This document shows, one piece after another, positions 1 through 9,075 of a stretch of DNA of 52,992 nucleotides. Positions within the stretch are counted from its first letter, which is position 1. Each line of letters begins with the position of its first letter. Below the pieces are notes generated by a model. It saw only the letters and a list, made by a program, of their open reading frames with translations. It did not search any database and was not told the DNA's origin. The DNA is taken from positions 165,443-218,434 of the forward strand of contig NZ_WVVV01000008.1 in assembly GCF_012911015.1 (NCBI RefSeq), read 5' to 3'. A program made the position numbers and the translations under genes. The DNA is from Chelativorans sp. ZYF759. GTDB lineage: Bacteria; Pseudomonadota; Alphaproteobacteria; Rhizobiales; Rhizobiaceae.

Positions 1-33
1 CTAGCCTTCGCCTCCCATCTCGGAGGATCACCC

Positions 34-453
34 ATGCTTCCCGGCACGCCGCCCGGCTTTTCGCTCGATCCGCGCATCGAGGGTGACAGCAGGCCGGTCA
101 TGTGGCTCGGCCTGTGCGAATTGCGCGTGCAGGACGATTCCCGCTGGCCGTGGCTGGTGCTGGTGCCGCAGCGGCCCGGCATCACGGAGATGCACGACCT
201 CACGCCGCTGGACCAGGCCATGCTCACCTTCGAGATCGCCATGGTCGCCAAGGGGCTGAAGGCGGCGACCGGCTGCCACAAGATCAATATCGCGGCGCTC
301 GGCAATGTCGTTCCGCAGCTTCACGTCCACATCGTCGCGCGCAACGAGGGCGACACGGGCTGGCCGGGGCCGGTCTTCGGGCTGGGGCCGCGCGAGCCCT
401 GGGAGGCCGCCGCGCTTTCCGGCTTCGCCGAGAAACTGAAAGCAGCATTGTGA
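34..453 (+). CDS. HIT family protein (histidine triad nucleotide-binding hydrolase)
   Basis: A 139-residue protein of the HIT superfamily, which hydrolyses or transfers nucleotidyl groups from substrates such as AMP-lysine or dinucleoside polyphosphates. The histidine triad is visible near residues 93-100 as QLHVHIVAR, the Q-x-H-x-H-x-x-x-R variant common in proteobacterial HIT proteins whose last histidine is replaced. Length matches the single-domain family. The start is supported by GGAGGA seven bases upstream of the ATG. nudC follows after 10 bases, so the two nucleotide-handling enzymes are probably co-transcribed. The family call is secure. The physiological substrate cannot be read from sequence. 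Confidence 0.9.
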   Translation: MLPGTPPGFSLDPRIEGDSRPVMWLGLCELRVQDDSRWPWLVLVPQRPGITEMHDLTPLDQAMLTFEIAMVAKGLKAATGCHKINIAALGNVVPQLHVHIVARNEGDTGWPGPVFGLGPREPWEAAALSGFAEKLKAAL

Positions 454-463
454 CCCGCCCCGC

Positions 464-1405
464 ATGACGAGCAGCCTCTTTTCGATGTCCGCCGACGAAC
501 CCAGCCGCCAGCTCGGCTTTGCCGGCAACCGGCTCGACCGGCTGTCGGAAAATCGCGCCGAGGATGCGCTGGAGACTGCCCTTGCCGCGCCCGATGCGCG
601 GCTGCTGGTCTCGCGCGGCGGGCGTGTGGTGCTGAAGGTCAACGGGGAAGGTTTCGAGCCCTGGTTCGGCGTGGCCGAAAGTGCGGCCGCCGGCGCGCGG
701 CTGGAACATGCGGTGCTGCTGGGCTGGGATCGCGGCACGCCCGTGCTGGCGGCGCCCGGCGGCATCGAGCCCGACGATCTGCCCGACGGGCTGAAGGCGA
801 TCGACCACCGTTCGGTCTATGTGCAGGGGCTTCTGGACGAGCCGACGCTGGGTGCGCTCGCGCAAGGGGCCTCCTTGCTCGCCTGGAACGCCAGCCACCG
901 TTTCTGCGGGCGCTGCGGGGCCAAGACCGTGATGCGCATCGGCGGCTACAAGCGCGTGTGTACGGGCTGCGAAGCCCAGCTTTTCCCGCGCACCGACCCG
1001 GTGGCGATCATGCTGGCCGTGCGCGAGGAGAAATGCCTGCTCGGCCGCAGCCCGCATTTTCCGCCCGGCATGTACTCGTGCCTTGCCGGCTTCATCGAGC
1101 CCGGCGAGACGATCGAGGATGCGGTGCGCCGCGAGACCTTCGAGGAATCGGGCATAAGGATCGGGCGCGTCGCCTATCACGCCAGCCAGCCCTGGCCGTT
1201 TCCGCACTCGCTGATGATCGGCTGCTTCGGCGAGGCGCTCACGGAAGAGATCGACGCCGACCGCGAGGAACTGGAGGATTGCCGCTGGTTTTCGCGCCAG
1301 GAGGTGATCGGGATCATTGCCGGCACCCATCCGGACGGCATCCTGATGCCGCCGCCCGGCGCCATTGCGTCCCATCTGGTGAGGGCGTGGGCGCAGCAGC
1401 GCTGA
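464..1405 (+). CDS. nudC: NADH pyrophosphatase NudC (NAD-capped RNA decapping Nudix hydrolase)
   Basis: A 313-residue Nudix enzyme of the NudC type, which cleaves NAD(H) to NMN(H) and AMP and in E. coli removes NAD caps from RNA. The central zinc ribbon is seen as CGRCG followed by CTGC. It is followed by the FPRTDPVAIM segment and the Nudix box beginning GFIEPGETIEDAVRRE and ending in EESGI. The N-terminal NUDIX-like domain is present, so the protein is full length. No strong ribosome-binding site precedes this ATG. An in-frame ATG 24 bases downstream (MSADEP) is an alternative start. It ends 3 bases from the stop of convergent pheA. Confidence 0.93.
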   Translation: MTSSLFSMSADEPSRQLGFAGNRLDRLSENRAEDALETALAAPDARLLVSRGGRVVLKVNGEGFEPWFGVAESAAAGARLEHAVLLGWDRGTPVLAAPGGIEPDDLPDGLKAIDHRSVYVQGLLDEPTLGALAQGASLLAWNASHRFCGRCGAKTVMRIGGYKRVCTGCEAQLFPRTDPVAIMLAVREEKCLLGRSPHFPPGMYSCLAGFIEPGETIEDAVRRETFEESGIRIGRVAYHASQPWPFPHSLMIGCFGEALTEEIDADREELEDCRWFSRQEVIGIIAGTHPDGILMPPPGAIASHLVRAWAQQR

Positions 1406-1408
1406 GCC

Positions 1409-2275
1409 CTATTCCTCCCGCGGCTGTTCCGCGCGGAAGGGATGCGCCTCGTAGACGCCCAGAATGCGCACTTCCTTGGAGAAGAAACCCAGCTCCTTGA
1501 GCGCCTGGGCGACGTTCGGGTCGTCGGGATGGCCCTCGATATCGGCATAGAACTGGGTCGCGAAGAAGGTGCCGCCGAGCTGGTAGCTCTCCAGCTTGGT
1601 CATGTTGACGCCATTGGTCGCGAACCCGCCCATCGCCTTGTAGAGGGCTGCCGGGATGTTGTGCACGCGGAACACGAAGGTTGTCATCATCAGCCGGTCG
1701 GCTGCCGCGCGCGGCGCCCAGGACTTGGTCTTCGACAGGATCACGAAGCGGGTGACGTTGGTGTCGGTGTCCTCGACATCCTCCATCACGATGTCGAGCC
1801 CGTAGAGCTCGGCGGCAAGACGCGGCGCGAGCGCGGCCTGGCTCCTGTCGCCTTCTTCCGACACCACGCGTGCCGCCCCCGCCGTGTCGCCGGCCACCAC
1901 CGGCTTCCAGCGGTGCTTGCGGATCACCTTGCGGCACTGGCCGAGCGCGTGGATGTGGCTGTGGACCGACTTGATGTCCTCGACCCTGGCCCCCGGCAGC
2001 ACCATCAGCTGGAAATGGATCGGCAGGAAATACTCGCCCACGATATGCAGCCGCGATTCGGGCAGAAGGTGGTGGATGTCGGCCACCCGGCCGGCGATCG
2101 TGTTCTCGATCGGGATCATGGCCAGATCGGCCTTGCCCGTCTCCACCGCGTTGAACGCGTCCTCGAAGGTGGGGCAGGGCAGGGGCTCCATGTCGGGAAG
2201 CATGTCGCGGCACGCCGTGTCGGAATTGGCGCCGGGCTCGCCCTGGAAGGCGATCCTGTTGGTCTTCGTCGTCAT
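1409..2275 (-). CDS. pheA: Prephenate dehydratase (monofunctional PheA)
   Basis: A 288-residue enzyme converting prephenate to phenylpyruvate, the committed step to phenylalanine. The N-terminus IAFQGEPGANSDTA is the usual start of the catalytic domain, and VTRFVI carries the catalytic Thr-Arg-Phe motif near residue 173. The C-terminal ACT domain (about residues 195-280) contains MTKLESYQLGG in place of the ESRP motif of enteric enzymes, so feedback binding may differ. I chose the ATG at 2275 because AGGGG/AGGA precedes it; an in-frame upstream start would run into kdsB. kdsB lies 7 bases upstream, so the pair is one transcript. The kdsB-pheA pairing is typical of Rhizobiales. No chorismate mutase domain is fused. 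Confidence 0.93.
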   Translation of the reverse strand: MTTKTNRIAFQGEPGANSDTACRDMLPDMEPLPCPTFEDAFNAVETGKADLAMIPIENTIAGRVADIHHLLPESRLHIVGEYFLPIHFQLMVLPGARVEDIKSVHSHIHALGQCRKVIRKHRWKPVVAGDTAGAARVVSEEGDRSQAALAPRLAAELYGLDIVMEDVEDTDTNVTRFVILSKTKSWAPRAAADRLMMTTFVFRVHNIPAALYKAMGGFATNGVNMTKLESYQLGGTFFATQFYADIEGHPDDPNVAQALKELGFFSKEVRILGVYEAHPFRAEQPREE

Positions 2276-2282
2276 GAAAATC

Positions 2283-3014
2283 CTATCCCCTCGAAAGTAT
2301 CTCGCGCGCCCGCTCCAGGTCGGCGGCGGTGTCGACACCGAGCGGTGCCGCCTTCACGATCGCCACGTCGATGCGCATGCCTGCCTCCAGCGCGCGCAAC
2401 TGCTCCAGCTTTTCGCGGCGCTCCAGCGGCGAGGGCGGCAGCGCCACGAATCGCTCCAGTGCGGCGCGCCGATAGGCGTAGAGCCCGACATGGTGGTAGA
2501 GCGGCCCGTCGCCCCAGGGGGCCGTGGCGCGCGTGAAATAAAGGGCGCGCAGCCGGTCTTCCCCGATCGGCGTGCCGACGGCCTTGACCACGTTCGGGTT
2601 GACCTTCTCCGCCTCGTCCTCGATCTCGACGGCGACCGTGGCGATATCGGCCTCGCCCGCGGTGAGCGCCCGCACGGCCGCTGCCACCGTTTCGGGTTCG
2701 ACCGTCGGCAGGTCGCCCTGCAGATTGACGACCGTCTCCACGCGGCCTTGCGGGTCGAGGCTCTTCAGCGCCTCGAAGATACGGTCGGAGCCCGATTCGT
2801 GGTCGGCCGAGGTCATCACCGCCTCGAAGCCCGCCGCCTCCACCGCGTCGGCGATCGCGCGGTGATCGGTGGCTATGGCCACGCGCGCAATTCCGCTTTC
2901 GCGCGCGCGCCAGGCGACATGCACGATCATGGGGGTGCCGGCGATATCGGCCAGCGGCTTGCCGGGCAGGCGTGTCGAAGCCATGCGCGCGGGTATGAGG
3001 ACGATGCTCGTCAT
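2283..3014 (-). CDS. kdsB: 3-deoxy-manno-octulosonate cytidylyltransferase (CMP-KDO synthetase)
   Basis: A 243-residue cytosolic nucleotidyltransferase that activates KDO with CTP for addition to lipid A. The N-terminus [18 protein letters not shown] is the diagnostic nucleotide-binding loop. ATDH (near residue 50), [11 protein letters not shown] and [12 protein letters not shown] also match the family. The product implies an LPS-bearing outer membrane. It is the first gene of a kdsB-pheA pair and is divergent from cycM across 191 bases that must hold both promoters. Confidence 0.95.
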   Translation of the reverse strand: MTSIVLIPARMASTRLPGKPLADIAGTPMIVHVAWRARESGIARVAIATDHRAIADAVEAAGFEAVMTSADHESGSDRIFEALKSLDPQGRVETVVNLQGDLPTVEPETVAAAVRALTAGEADIATVAVEIEDEAEKVNPNVVKAVGTPIGEDRLRALYFTRATAPWGDGPLYHHVGLYAYRRAALERFVALPPSPLERREKLEQLRALEAGMRIDVAIVKAAPLGVDTAADLERAREILSRG

Positions 3015-3205
3015 GGGCAGCCAGGATGCGGGAAAGTGGCAAAAGGTCTCACTGCGAATGGCTCTTATATGTGTTGCAACCGGCAGTCAAAAGACCTAGT
3101 TTCCGCGCGATTTTTACCGGTCTCGGCCGGATTCCGCGATCGAGGGGTGGCCTTCTCCAGGGAAGGCACCGTCGCGGCCGACCGAACAAGGGAGCGTTGG
3201 GGTAG

Positions 3206-4018
3206 ATGGACTCTTTCGAACTGAACAAGATTCTCGGTGCGCTTCTGGGCGCCATATTCATCGTTTTCTCGGTCAGCCTGATCTCGGACACGATCTTCTA
3301 TACGCCCACCCCGGCTACCCCTGGCTATGTCATCGAGGTGCCCGAGCAGGAAGTGGCCGATGCCGGTCCCGTCGAGGAGGGTCCGAATGTTCTGGCGCTC
3401 ATCGCCGATGGCGACGTGACGGCCGGCGAGGCCGCCTTCCGCCGCTGCGCCTCCTGCCACACGCCCGAGGAAGGCGGCGCCAACCGCGTCGGTCCGAATC
3501 TGTGGAACACGGTGATGCAGCCCATCACCCACGCCGAAGGCTTCAACTATTCCTCCGCCATGCGCGCATTCGCCGAGCAGGAAGGGATCTGGACCTACGA
3601 GCATCTGGCCGGCTTCCTCGAGAATCCGCGCGGCTACGTGCCCGGCACCACCATGGCCTTCGCGGGTCTCCGCGACGTCCAGGAGAAGGCAAATCTGATC
3701 GCCTATATGCGCACGCTTTCCAACGATCCGGCGCCGCTGCCGGAGGTCGAGGAAGTCGCCACCGAGGAAGAGGAAGCCGCGCCCGACAATGGTGACGCCG
3801 TCACCGAGGAAGAGGTCGAGACCGACGCCGAGCCGGTGGAGCCCACCCCCGCGACCGACGGCACCGAAGTGTCCCCCGAGACCGATGCCGGCGTGCCGGC
3901 CAGCGGCGACGCCGAAGACGCGGCCGAGGACGACCAGGTCGAGGAAGAGGCCGCCCCTGCCGAGCCGGTCGATCAGGACGAGACGACCGAAGAACTTGAG
4001 GAAGAAGAGCAGCAATAA
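3206..4018 (+). CDS. cycM: Membrane-anchored c-type cytochrome (CycM / cytochrome c552-like) with acidic tail
   Basis: A 270-residue cytochrome c that probably shuttles electrons from the bc1 complex to a terminal oxidase at the periplasmic face. Residues 9-28 form one uncleaved N-terminal membrane anchor. The haem site is CASCH at residues 81-85 and the likely distal ligand is Met150 in GYVPGTTMAF. From about residue 178 to the end the chain is a low-complexity tail of Glu, Asp, Pro, Thr and Ala, roughly 90 residues beyond the usual cytochrome fold. GGGAG and GGGG precede the ATG. Position next to kdsB-pheA is conserved in Rhizobiales. A strong terminator follows. Confidence 0.88.
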   Translation: MDSFELNKILGALLGAIFIVFSVSLISDTIFYTPTPATPGYVIEVPEQEVADAGPVEEGPNVLALIADGDVTAGEAAFRRCASCHTPEEGGANRVGPNLWNTVMQPITHAEGFNYSSAMRAFAEQEGIWTYEHLAGFLENPRGYVPGTTMAFAGLRDVQEKANLIAYMRTLSNDPAPLPEVEEVATEEEEAAPDNGDAVTEEEVETDAEPVEPTPATDGTEVSPETDAGVPASGDAEDAAEDDQVEEEAAPAEPVDQDETTEELEEEEQQ

Positions 4019-4042
4019 CGAACTTGTCATTGCCGCATCATC

Positions 4043-4069
4043 AAAAAGCCGGGTTCGCCCGGCTTTTTT
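4043..4069 (+). terminator. Rho-independent terminator after cycM
   Basis: A perfect 11-base-pair stem (AAAAAGCCGGG pairing with CCCGGCTTTTT) around a TTCG tetraloop, ending in a run of six T. It lies 25 bases after the cycM stop and separates cycM from the ABC transporter operon. The A-run on the 5' arm would let it act in both directions, but there is no facing gene. Confidence 0.9.
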
Positions 4070-4169
4070 CTTGGTCACCATGCGGGGCAGCGAAATCATG
4101 CTGGACGGGCTTTTCAAGCCCGGTCGATCGATTACGTTGTAGACGCTTGTATCTGTCGAGAGGTGATCG

Positions 4170-6047
4170 ATGACGAATGGACCGAACTCCATCCTCCGTG
4201 CCCTGGCCGTTGCCGCTTCGCTGGCCGTCCTCGGCACCCATGCCCAGGCGGAGGAGTGGCGGACCTACCATTCGCTTGTCGAGACCGAACCTCGCGCCGA
4301 GCCCTTCGAGCGCTATCCCCACGTCAACCCCGACGCGCCCAAGGGCGGCACGCTCAACTCCGCGGCCTTCGGCACGTTCGACAGCCTGAACCCCTTCATC
4401 GTGCGCGGCACCTCGGCGGCGGGGCTGTCGGAATTTGGCGGCCTCTTGTGGGAGACGCTGATGCAGCAATCCGTCGACGAGGCCGGCACGAGCCACGCCC
4501 TCGTGGCCGAGGCGTTCAGCTTTCCCGACGATTATTCCTCGGCGACCTACCGTCTCAATCCTGACGCCCGCTGGCATGACGGCACCCCGATCACGGCCGA
4601 CGATGTGGTCTGGTCGCTGGAGACGCTGAAGCGCATCAGCCCGCTCCACATGCGCTACTACGTCAATGTCACGGAAGCCGTGGCGCTCAATGAACACGAA
4701 GTCGAGTTCACCTTCGACCAGACCGGCAACCGCGAACTGCCCCACATCATGGGTGATCTCCCGGTCCTGCCGCGCCACTGGTGGGAAGGCGAGAACGCCC
4801 GCGGCCAGCAGCGCAACATCGAAAACCCCACGCTGGAGCCGCCGCTTGGCTCGGGTCCCTATCGCATTGTCGACGTCAGTCCCGGTTCGCACATCATCTG
4901 GGAGCGGGTCGAGGATTATTGGGGCGCGAACCTGCCGGTGAACGTCGGCCGAAACAATTTCGACCGTCTGCGCTACACCTATTTCCAGGACGACAATGCC
5001 AGCTTCCAGGCTTTCACGCGCGGCGGATACGATGACGTGCGCCAGGAGACGAGCACGCGCCGCTGGATGCTCGAATACAATTTTCCCGCTTTCGAGCGCG
5101 GCGATGTCGTCAAGCGTGAGTTTACGGCCGGGGGTGTTCAGCACATGCAGGCCTTCGCGTTCAACATGCGCCATGAGCGCTTCCAGGACCGCCGCGTCCG
5201 GCAGGCCCTGACTCTCGCCTACAATTTCGAAGAGCAGAACCGCCTTCAGTTCTTCGACATGAACAAGCGTTTCTCGAGCTATTTCGAGAACACCGAACTC
5301 GCCTCCAGCGGGTTGCCGGAGGGGCGGGAGCTGGAGATCCTCGAGGCGCACCGGGACGAATTGCCGCCGGAGGTCTTTGACGAGGAATTCCGGCTGCCGG
5401 TATTCGACAGCCCGCAGGCCGCCCGCGAGAACCTTCGCGAGGCCGTGCGCCTGTTCGACGAGGCCGGCTGGGAAATCCGCGGTGGGAGAATGGTGAACAA
5501 GGAGAGCGGCGAGCAGTTCCGGATCGAGTTCATGGGCAGTTCGCCCACCTCGGAGATCATTGCCGGCGGCTTCATCGAGAATCTGCGCCGCCTCGGCATC
5601 GATGCGAGCCTGCGCATCGTCGACACCTCGCAATACATCCAGCGCTATCAGAATTTCGATTTCGACGCGGTCACCGCACGCTTCCCCCAGTCGACCTCGC
5701 CGGGCAACGAGCAGCGCGACTATTGGAGTTCGGACGCTGTAGACGCCCCCGGCTCTCGAAATGTTCCGGGCATCGCCGACCCGGTCGTCGATGCCCTCAT
5801 CGACCGGATCATATTCGCCTCCGACCGTGAAGATCTCGTCGCCGCCACGCGCGCCCTCGACCGGGTGTTGCTCTGGAACTTCTACACCGTGCCCCAGTAT
5901 TTCCAGCCAACCCTGCGCTACGCCTACTGGAACAAGTTCGGTATTCCCGACGTGCAGCCCAGCTACAGCGGTGTCGACACGATGTCGTGGTGGATTGTCC
6001 AGGAGCGCGAGGAAGCGATCGAGGAAGAACTCGAGGAGGCGGAATGA
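4170..6047 (+). CDS. Peptide/microcin-type ABC transporter substrate-binding protein 1 (YejA family)
   Basis: A 625-residue solute-binding protein family 5 member resembling YejA, the binding protein of the YejABEF importer that takes up peptides and microcin C in enteric bacteria. A Sec signal peptide is seen, with predicted cleavage after AQA at residue 27. Family features include DGTPITADDVVWSLE, the PLGSGPYRI segment and the late W-x-x-D/FDFDAVTARF region. The C-terminus ends in an unusual acidic stretch, EREEAIEEELEEAE. GAGAGGTG precedes the ATG. The next gene starts inside the stop codon (ATGA), so translation is coupled. Ligand cannot be assigned from sequence. Confidence 0.88.
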   Translation: MTNGPNSILRALAVAASLAVLGTHAQAEEWRTYHSLVETEPRAEPFERYPHVNPDAPKGGTLNSAAFGTFDSLNPFIVRGTSAAGLSEFGGLLWETLMQQSVDEAGTSHALVAEAFSFPDDYSSATYRLNPDARWHDGTPITADDVVWSLETLKRISPLHMRYYVNVTEAVALNEHEVEFTFDQTGNRELPHIMGDLPVLPRHWWEGENARGQQRNIENPTLEPPLGSGPYRIVDVSPGSHIIWERVEDYWGANLPVNVGRNNFDRLRYTYFQDDNASFQAFTRGGYDDVRQETSTRRWMLEYNFPAFERGDVVKREFTAGGVQHMQAFAFNMRHERFQDRRVRQALTLAYNFEEQNRLQFFDMNKRFSSYFENTELASSGLPEGRELEILEAHRDELPPEVFDEEFRLPVFDSPQAARENLREAVRLFDEAGWEIRGGRMVNKESGEQFRIEFMGSSPTSEIIAGGFIENLRRLGIDASLRIVDTSQYIQRYQNFDFDAVTARFPQSTSPGNEQRDYWSSDAVDAPGSRNVPGIADPVVDALIDRIIFASDREDLVAATRALDRVLLWNFYTVPQYFQPTLRYAYWNKFGIPDVQPSYSGVDTMSWWIVQEREEAIEEELEEAE

Positions 6048-7921
6048 CCAGCATGCCCGTTCTCGGTCGCCGCGAATTCCTGATGCTGGGTGGCGCCGCC
6101 CTTGCCGGACCGCTGCTTGCCCGCGACGCCTTCGCCCAGCTTGAGACAGACAGACCGCTGCACGGCATATCGCCCTTCGGCGATCTCAAATACGGTCCGG
6201 ACTTCACGCACTTCGACTATGCCGATCCGAATGCGATCAAAGGCGGGCGGATTTCGACGCAGCTGTCGGCCTGGTCCTTCAACCAGGCGCCCGACACCTT
6301 CGATACGCTCAACAGCTACGTTCTGCGCGGCAATGGCGCGGCCGGCATGGGGCTCACCTTCGCGTCGCTGCTGACGGGTTCGGCGGACGAGATGGGCGCC
6401 TATTACGGCTATGCCGCCGAGAGCGTAACGGTGAGCGAGGATCGCCTCGCCTGGCAGTTCCGGCTGCGACCGGAAGCCGTTTTCCACGACGGCTCGCCGA
6501 TCACGGCCGACGATGTGCTCTTCTCCATCACCATTCTTCGCGACGAGGGCCATGAGAACCTCGCCAGCACGCTCCGCCAGATCGAGGAGATCGAGGCTGT
6601 GGACGAGCGCACCTTGTCGGTGCGGCTTCATCCGATGGCGGGCATCTCGACCGTCTTCACCATCGCGGGATGCCCCATCATGTCACGTGGCTGGTGGGAA
6701 GGCCGCACATTCGACGCCACGCTTTCCGAAGCGCCGCTGGGCTCCGGCCCCTACCGTGTCGGCCGCTTCAATTTCGGCTCCTTCATCGAGTTCGACAGGG
6801 TGGAAGACGATTGGGCATCTGCGCTGCCGGCCATGCGCGGACGCTACAATTTCGACCGCATCCGCTACGATTATTTCCGCGACCGCAACGCTTCCTTCGA
6901 GGCCTTCAAGGCCGGGGTGATCCTTTTCCGCGAGGAGTTCACCTCGCGCAACTGGGCGAACGATTACAATTTCCCCGCTCTCGTGGACGGCCGGGTGAAG
7001 CTCGACGAAGTCCCCGACGAGACGCCATCGGGCGGCCAGGCGTGGTTCTTCAACACCAGGCGCGAAAAGTTCGCCGATCGGCGGGTGCGCCAGGCGATCG
7101 GCCTGCTTTTCGACTTCGAATGGACGAACAAGAACATCATGTTCGACTCCTTCGAGCGGTCGAATTCCTTCTACGAGATGACCGAACACAAGGCCGAAGG
7201 CCTGCCTGACGAGGCCGAGCTTGCACTGCTGGAGCCGTTCCGCGACGAACTGCCCGAGGCTGTCTTCGAGGAACCCTACCTGCCGCCGGTGAGTGACGGG
7301 ACGGGTCGCATCCGCGAGCGGCAGCGCGAGGCGATTGCGTTGCTGGAGGAAGCAGGCTGCACGCGCGAAGGGGGCCGCTTCGTACTGCCCTCGGGCGAGC
7401 CGCTGATCATCGAATTCCTCAACAACAGCCAGACCTTCGAGGCTCACCACAACGGCTTCATCCGCAACCTCCAGCAGATCGGCATTCCGGCCAGCTACCG
7501 GCTGGTCGACGCCTCCCAATATTCGCTGCGGACGCGGCAGTTCGATTTCGACATGATCGTCTCGCGGCACGCGATGGCACCCTATCCAAGCCGTGGCATC
7601 AGGCAGTCATTCGGCTCCGAGACAGCCAATGCGCCAGGGTCCATGAATCTGGCGGGCGTCGCCCACCCGGCGGTGGATGCGATCCTCGACCGCATCATCG
7701 CGGCGCAGAGCTGGGAGGAGTTCCGGACCGCAAACCGCGCCCTCGACCGGATCCTGCGTGCTGAGCACTACTACATCTTCCAATGGTACAAGCCCGCGCG
7801 CTGGCTTGCCTTCTGGGACTTCTACGACAGGCCCGAAACAGGTCCCCGTTTCGGGCACGGCGTGCTCGACACCTGGTGGACGCGCCCGGATCAGGTGCGC
7901 GCCACCGGCATGTCTGGTTGA
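6044..7921 (+). CDS. Peptide/microcin-type ABC transporter substrate-binding protein 2 (YejA family, Tat signal)
   Basis: A second 625-residue YejA-like binding protein, paralogous along its length to the preceding one (shared ITADDV, PLGSGPYRV and FDFD blocks). Its N-terminus GRREFLMLGG, with Arg9-Arg10 and a weakly hydrophobic stretch ending DAFAQ, is a twin-arginine signal, unlike the Sec signal of its partner. The start is the ATG overlapping the stop of gene 1; an earlier in-frame start would lie inside that gene. One permease/ATPase set follows, so both proteins probably feed the same channel with different ligands or under different folding conditions. Confidence 0.87.
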   Translation: MTSMPVLGRREFLMLGGAALAGPLLARDAFAQLETDRPLHGISPFGDLKYGPDFTHFDYADPNAIKGGRISTQLSAWSFNQAPDTFDTLNSYVLRGNGAAGMGLTFASLLTGSADEMGAYYGYAAESVTVSEDRLAWQFRLRPEAVFHDGSPITADDVLFSITILRDEGHENLASTLRQIEEIEAVDERTLSVRLHPMAGISTVFTIAGCPIMSRGWWEGRTFDATLSEAPLGSGPYRVGRFNFGSFIEFDRVEDDWASALPAMRGRYNFDRIRYDYFRDRNASFEAFKAGVILFREEFTSRNWANDYNFPALVDGRVKLDEVPDETPSGGQAWFFNTRREKFADRRVRQAIGLLFDFEWTNKNIMFDSFERSNSFYEMTEHKAEGLPDEAELALLEPFRDELPEAVFEEPYLPPVSDGTGRIRERQREAIALLEEAGCTREGGRFVLPSGEPLIIEFLNNSQTFEAHHNGFIRNLQQIGIPASYRLVDASQYSLRTRQFDFDMIVSRHAMAPYPSRGIRQSFGSETANAPGSMNLAGVAHPAVDAILDRIIAAQSWEEFRTANRALDRILRAEHYYIFQWYKPARWLAFWDFYDRPETGPRFGHGVLDTWWTRPDQVRATGMSG

Positions 7922-7988
7922 CACAAGCTCCGTGTGTGACAGACAGGCTGGCCGCTTCTGACCTCCACTCCATGACCGGGCACATCTG

Positions 7989-9074
7989 ATGGGCGCCTAT
8001 ATCCTCCGAAGACTGCTGCTGATGATCCCGACGCTGTTGGGTATCATGGCGATATCCTTCGCCGTGATCCAGTTCGCGCCGGGCGGGCCGATCGAGCAGG
8101 TGATCGCCAATCTGACCGGCGAAGGGGGAACCGCGCTCGACCGGGTGGGCGGCGGCGGATCGGAAGTCGGCAGCGCCGACGCGGGCGGTTCGTCCTACCG
8201 CGGTGCGCAGGGACTCGACCCGCAGTTCATAGCCCAGCTGGAGGCGCAGTTCGGTTTCGACCGGCCGCCGCTGGAGCGATTTGCCAGAATGATCTGGGAC
8301 TACGCCCGCTTCGATTTCGGCGAGAGCTACTTCCGCGACATCACCGTCATCGACCTGGTGCTCGAGAAGATGCCTGTGTCGATCTCGCTCGGCTTGTGGC
8401 TGACGCTCATCTCCTACGGAATCTCGATCCCGCTCGGCATCCGCAAGGCGGTAAAGGACGGTTCGGCCTTCGACATCTGGACCAGCGGCATCATCATCGT
8501 TGCCTACGCCATCCCAGGCTTCCTCTTCGCCATCCTGCTGATGGTCCTGTTTGCGGGCGGCTCCTTCTTCGACTGGTTCCCCCTGCGGGGACTCGTTTCG
8601 GAAAACTGGCAGGAGCTCTCCTGGCCGGAGCGCATCCTGGATTATTTCTGGCACCTGACACTGCCGTTGACCGCGATGGTCCTGTCTGCCTTCGCCACCA
8701 CGACCCTGCTGACCAAGAACTCGTTCCTGGATGAAATTCGCAAGCAATATGTCGTCACCGCGCGTTCCAAGGGGCTGAGCGACGGCCAGGTGCTTTATGG
8801 CCACGTCTTCCGCAACGCCATGCTCATCATCATCGCGGGCTTCCCCGGCGCTTTCATATCGGCGTTCTTCACGGGGGCGCTTCTGATCGAGACGATCTTC
8901 TCGCTGGACGGCCTCGGCTTGCTGGGCTTCCGGTCGGTGCTGGACCGGGACTACCCGGTCGTCTTTGCCACGCTTTACATCTTCTCGCTGATCGGGCTCA
9001 TCGTCAGCCTGCTCTCGGATCTCATGTACACGTGGATCGACCCGCGCATCGACTTCGACCGGAGGGACGTCTGA
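7989..9074 (+). CDS. yejB: ABC transporter permease (YejB-like)
   Basis: A 361-residue inner-membrane permease of the dipeptide/oligopeptide class. The N-terminal hydrophobic segment ends in FAVIQFAPGGPIEQ, the classic start of DppB/YejB permeases. The family insertion after it is Gly/Ser rich (around residues 45-75). The EAA loop is visible as VTARSKGLSDGQVLYGHVFRNA, the site contacting the ATPase. At least five further membrane segments follow. It precedes yejE with 1 base between stop and start. Naming rests on family resemblance and operon position. Confidence 0.9.
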   Translation: MGAYILRRLLLMIPTLLGIMAISFAVIQFAPGGPIEQVIANLTGEGGTALDRVGGGGSEVGSADAGGSSYRGAQGLDPQFIAQLEAQFGFDRPPLERFARMIWDYARFDFGESYFRDITVIDLVLEKMPVSISLGLWLTLISYGISIPLGIRKAVKDGSAFDIWTSGIIIVAYAIPGFLFAILLMVLFAGGSFFDWFPLRGLVSENWQELSWPERILDYFWHLTLPLTAMVLSAFATTTLLTKNSFLDEIRKQYVVTARSKGLSDGQVLYGHVFRNAMLIIIAGFPGAFISAFFTGALLIETIFSLDGLGLLGFRSVLDRDYPVVFATLYIFSLIGLIVSLLSDLMYTWIDPRIDFDRRDV

Positions 9075-9075
9075 C

